Origin: Planctomycetota bacterium
GTDB taxonomy: Bacteria > Planctomycetota > UBA1135 > GCA-002686595
Length of the DNA stretch: 16,670 nt
Assembly (NCBI GenBank): GCA_021776885.1
Contig: JAJFFA010000015.1
Span: 1 to 16,670, forward strand
Reading direction: 5' to 3'
This document shows positions 14,403 through 16,670 of the stretch, one piece after another. How positions within the stretch are numbered: position 1 is the stretch's first letter; each line of letters opens with the position of its first letter. Under the pieces are notes generated by a model. That model did not search any database. It was given only the letters and a program-made list of their open reading frames with translations, and had not been told where the DNA came from. The translations under genes and the position numbers were made by a program.

Positions 14403-14464
14403 ACAGCAGGACCCTCACGCCCGACCTCCTGCGCAGGATCGACGCCTACTGGCGCGCCGCGAAT
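14399..14464 (+). pseudogene. xfp: Phosphoketolase N-terminal stub (first 22 codons)
   Basis: MNSRTLTPDLLRRIDAYWRA, followed by AN, matches the start of xylulose-5-phosphate/fructose-6-phosphate phosphoketolase ('..LSpELLrkiDAYWRAANYLSVGQIYL'). Homology ends exactly after AAN: the next codons read RTRSCARR instead of YLSVGQIY. A full phosphoketolase is about 790 residues, so almost all of it is gone. Phosphoketolase makes acetyl phosphate, which acetate kinase converts to acetate and ATP, so its position right behind the acetate kinase remnant makes sense. The match is short, but the adjacent ackA fragment raises confidence. Confidence 0.72.
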
Positions 14465-14466
14465 CG

Positions 14467-14697
14467 CACCCGGTCCTGCGCGAGACGCAGCGGCAACTCT
14501 CCGTCGTTCGCTTGGCGCAGGGGCGCCTGGCCGAAGCGGAGGACCTCGCGCTCCTCGCGCTCGAGAGCTACGAGCACGACGGGGGGCCCGTTGCCCACAT
14601 GTTCGAGCACTTGGCCGTGATCTGTGAGCGAGACGGTCGCCGCAGCGACGCCGACCACTGGCGTCAGCTCATCAGCGAGCACTCGAGCGAGCACTGA
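14467..14697 (+). pseudogene. C-terminal fragment of a TPR-like helical protein
   Basis: In a different frame from the phosphoketolase stub, 76 residues run from HPVLRETQRQLSVVRLAQGR through LAEAEDLALLALESYEHDGG to a natural stop after SEHSSEH. The helix pairs 'a.l...qGRLAEAE.LA..ALE.YE' and 'hm...LA.iCerdGRrsdAdhW' fit the tetratricopeptide pattern (about two repeats). No normal start with a ribosome binding site is seen; the frame continues a few codons into the phosphoketolase stub without homology. I read it as the 3' end of a larger gene joined here by recombination. A short expressed protein from the TTG at 14512 cannot be excluded. Confidence 0.55.
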
Positions 14698-14765
14698 TCC
14701 GCCCGTACCTGCTGCGGACCGTGGAAGAGGTTGTCCATGGGCAGGATTCGTCGCAGTCGTAGCGC

Positions 14766-14779
14766 GCGCTCATGAGCGC
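14766..14779. repeat. Perfect 14-base palindrome at a gene end
   Basis: GCGCTCATGAGCGC is self-complementary and overlaps the stop codon of the minus-strand membrane protein gene. It could be a protein-binding site or part of a terminator, but a 14-base palindrome can also occur by chance in GC-rich DNA. Confidence 0.3.
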
Positions 14780-15342
14780 TTGCTCGACGCAACCAGCAGT
14801 CCGCCCACCAGAGCACAGCCGAACCACCCTGCTCCGCAGAGGGCTAGCAAGTCTCCCCACGCAGAGCCGTGGATGATTGACCAGCCTGAGGCATAGGACG
14901 CCCAGAGCCCGAGATTGTCGAGCTGGAAGAGCCCGGCGGAGCGTCCCTCGAGGGGTTTCCGATGGTGGAGCACGAAGCCGATGGTGGCTGCCAGCAGGGC
15001 TGCCAACGACAGGATCGCTTCCCAATGGAGCGTTCCGCTCTCCATGGCGCCCCGGGCAAGGCGAGACCCTGCGCCGACGACCCAGCCAGCCATGACGATC
15101 AGGGCTGGTCGTAGCCGGGCCGTCCCGGGGTGCTCGCTGACGCCCACCTCCGACGAAGGCGTCGCCGCGTCCACGTCCTGGCGCGGGGGCGCTGTCTCGG
15201 CACGCTTCTTCTCAGCGACGTGATCCGGATGCACTCGAGCGGGACCGCGCTGCTCGAGATGGTGTTTCAGGAGGACAGATCCGAATGCTGCGACCAGCGC
15301 GAATGTGCCGCTGATGACGGTCGTGAGTACCTGCGGGTCCAT
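14770..15342 (-). CDS. Hypothetical small membrane protein
   Basis: 190 residues from the ATG of MDPQVLTTVISGTFALVAAF; a start seven codons earlier (MTGTLIRM) is less likely. TM1 is about residues 5-24 and ends in LKHHLEQRG. A charged, Pro-rich loop of about 60 residues follows, then about three or four more hydrophobic segments: ALIVMAGWVVGAG (about 80-92), AILSLAALLAATIGFVLHH (about 109-127) and LLALCGAGWFGCALVGGLLV (about 164-183), with a weaker one near 145-158. The opening 'ISGtFALvAAfgsvLL' resembles the first helix of several unnamed bacterial membrane proteins. No function can be assigned. It lies between the pseudogene scar and the FG-GAP gene, in the same direction as the latter with 58 bases between them. 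Confidence 0.75.
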   Translation of the reverse strand: MDPQVLTTVISGTFALVAAFGSVLLKHHLEQRGPARVHPDHVAEKKRAETAPPRQDVDAATPSSEVGVSEHPGTARLRPALIVMAGWVVGAGSRLARGAMESGTLHWEAILSLAALLAATIGFVLHHRKPLEGRSAGLFQLDNLGLWASYASGWSIIHGSAWGDLLALCGAGWFGCALVGGLLVASSKRS

Positions 15343-15400
15343 GCGGATCAGAGTACCAGTCACCCCGCGTGGGGCAGGGTTTGTGATCGCGCGGCGCCTG

Positions 15401-16670
15401 CTAGGGGGCGAACAGGACCGAGTACGTCGACGTCGAGTTGATGTTCGGGACGAGCTGCAGGCCGGAGAATCCGGTGGGGAAGCGGATGGGGTCGCGGAAC
15501 AGGAACTGGAAGTACCAGGTGGAGCCCGGGGTGATCGTGCCGGCCGCGCCGAAGGTGGTGCTCAGGGCGGCGAGGCCGGGGCCCTCCGTCAGCGTTCCGT
15601 CGGGGCCTGTCATGCGCGGGGGGAACAGGAAGGTCGAGCCGAGCACGCAGCGCTGGCCGCCGCCGTAGGGCACCTGGCCGGTCTGGTCGCCCATGATCAC
15701 CATCGACACGGTGGAGGCCGGCATGCCGCGGGCGCGCAGGACCAGGTCGTCGCTGGCCACGCTGGGGGTTCCGCACACGCTCATGGAGGCGCCCTGGGCG
15801 CTGGCCGAGTTGCGGCAGCCGCCGAGGCTCTGGGGCGTGCTGCAGAAGCACGACAGCGCGGCGAAGTGGCTGGTCGTGACCTCGCTCGGCTGGAAGACGA
15901 GAATCTCGCCCTCGCCGCCGACCAGGAAGTCGGGCTTGCTGGCCAGGATCTCTGCGCTCGACTCGTTCCAGGCCACGTCGCTGCCGAAGGTGCCCAGGGG
16001 CAGGAGCGCGGGGGAGGTGCCGCGGCTGCGCTCGCTCCACGTGCCGCCGGCGAGCTCGTAGCAGTAGATCGCGCCCGCGCGCGGGCCTAGGTCGCCCGCG
16101 CCGAGGTCGCTGGCGTCCGGGGCGCCGGCGATGAACGCGTCGCCGCGCAGGGCCAGGGCGGCCCCGAAGTGCTCGCCCGGGAAGGAGGAGGTCAGCACGG
16201 CGCTCTCGACCCAGCCCTGGGGGCGGCGCTCGAAGACGAAGACCCGGCCTGCCTGGCTCGGGCCGTCACTGGGTGCGCCGATGAGCGCGCGATCGTCCTC
16301 GAGGGCCACGGCGCCGCCCGCGGTGCGGAAGAAGAACGCCCCGCCAGGCACGAGCTCACGCTGCCGCACCCAGCTCGCGCCATCGAACTCGAAGACGACG
16401 CCGACACCCTCGAGGGGCTCCGTCACGGTCGCGGTGGGGGCGCTGGCGAGGAGGCGCTCGCCATCGATGGCGACCGCGAACCCCATGCTGTCGCCCGTCT
16501 CCGGCGCAGCGCGCAGCAGCTCCTGCTCCAGGGCCCAGGTCCCGGCGCTGCGGCGGTACACGTAGACGATGCCCACGCGGCCCATGACCGGCCCGCCGCG
16601 CGCGTTGGGAGCGCCCACGACGAGCACGTCAGCGGCGAGGGCGATCGAGGCTCCGAAGGAGGAGACGTTG
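15401..16670 (-). CDS. FG-GAP beta-propeller protein with C-terminal shared domain, N-terminus cut by window edge
   Basis: The last 422 residues are visible; the frame stays open to the right edge (NVSSFGASIALAADVLVVGA), so the N-terminus and any signal peptide lie outside. At least five repeats follow the integrin-like FG-GAP pattern 'FG.alal.gd.llvGAP....G.vyvf.': around SSFGASIALAADVLVVGAPN, MGFAVAIDGERLLASAP, GGAVALEDDRALIGAPSDG, HFGAALALRGDAFIAGAPDA and FGSDVAWNESSAEILASKP. The last 149 residues or so form a separate Cys-containing domain with GQVPYGGGQRC and WYFQFLFRDP, related to the end of the sugar dehydrogenase. FG-GAP propellers are usually extracellular and bind calcium or partners. 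It is probably surface-exposed or secreted. The role is unknown. Confidence 0.88.
   Translation of the reverse strand, partial: NVSSFGASIALAADVLVVGAPNARGGPVMGRVGIVYVYRRSAGTWALEQELLRAAPETGDSMGFAVAIDGERLLASAPTATVTEPLEGVGVVFEFDGASWVRQRELVPGGAFFFRTAGGAVALEDDRALIGAPSDGPSQAGRVFVFERRPQGWVESAVLTSSFPGEHFGAALALRGDAFIAGAPDASDLGAGDLGPRAGAIYCYELAGGTWSERSRGTSPALLPLGTFGSDVAWNESSAEILASKPDFLVGGEGEILVFQPSEVTTSHFAALSCFCSTPQSLGGCRNSASAQGASMSVCGTPSVASDDLVLRARGMPASTVSMVIMGDQTGQVPYGGGQRCVLGSTFLFPPRMTGPDGTLTEGPGLAALSTTFGAAGTITPGSTWYFQFLFRDPIRFPTGFSGLQLVPNINSTSTYSVLFAP

Noticed and set aside
15363..15374. CCCC-GCGT-GGGG hairpin after the FG-GAP gene
   Set aside because: The stem is only four base pairs with a tight loop and no T-tract; such hairpins are common by chance at this GC content.

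Overview
The window is GC-rich bacterial DNA, about two thirds G+C by eye. It carries twelve intact or edge-truncated genes that I can support, plus a decayed segment and a possible transposase remnant. The best lineage clue is a C-terminal domain of about 135 residues shared by two otherwise unrelated secreted proteins (a PQQ-type sugar dehydrogenase and an FG-GAP propeller protein). As I remember, this domain is common in large-genome, uncultured or recently cultured Planctomycetota. Several secreted proteins, a HupE/UreJ-type membrane protein, EF-hand-like loops in several products and 4-base operon overlaps fit that reading, but the assignment is inference.

Layout. 1-2334 (minus): a translationally coupled operon of three prepilin-like proteins (PilV-, PilW- and PilX-like; the last runs off the left edge). 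2335-2863: no intact gene; a short stretch resembles a transposase. 2864-5187 (minus): a sensor kinase followed by its OmpR-type regulator. 5340-6689 (plus): a secreted serine-hydrolase-fold protein whose catalytic residues are missing, divergent from the kinase. 6715-9309 (minus): HupE/UreJ-like membrane protein, secreted metallo-beta-lactamase-fold hydrolase and a gamma-glutamylcyclotransferase-like protein. 9622-12042 (plus): secreted sugar dehydrogenase and a spermidine-synthase-like protein. 12095-14028 (minus): an unknown 151-residue protein and a secreted TlpA-like thioredoxin-fold protein. 14112-14697 (plus): a scar made of the acetate kinase 3' end, the first 22 codons of phosphoketolase and the 3' end of a TPR-like gene. 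14770-16670 (minus): a small membrane protein and the 3' part of an FG-GAP propeller protein.

Most products are predicted to be exported or membrane-bound. The pilin-like operon and the kinase/regulator pair are the clearest functional units. The acetate kinase and phosphoketolase remnants suggest an ancestor carried a linked phosphoketolase/acetate kinase pair, of which only ends remain here. I found no convincing new multi-gene system. The most unusual items are the gene scar, the catalytically dead hydrolase, the shared C-terminal domain and the HupE-like gene without a normal start codon for its apparent signal peptide. I see no tRNA, rRNA, CRISPR array or intact mobile element.
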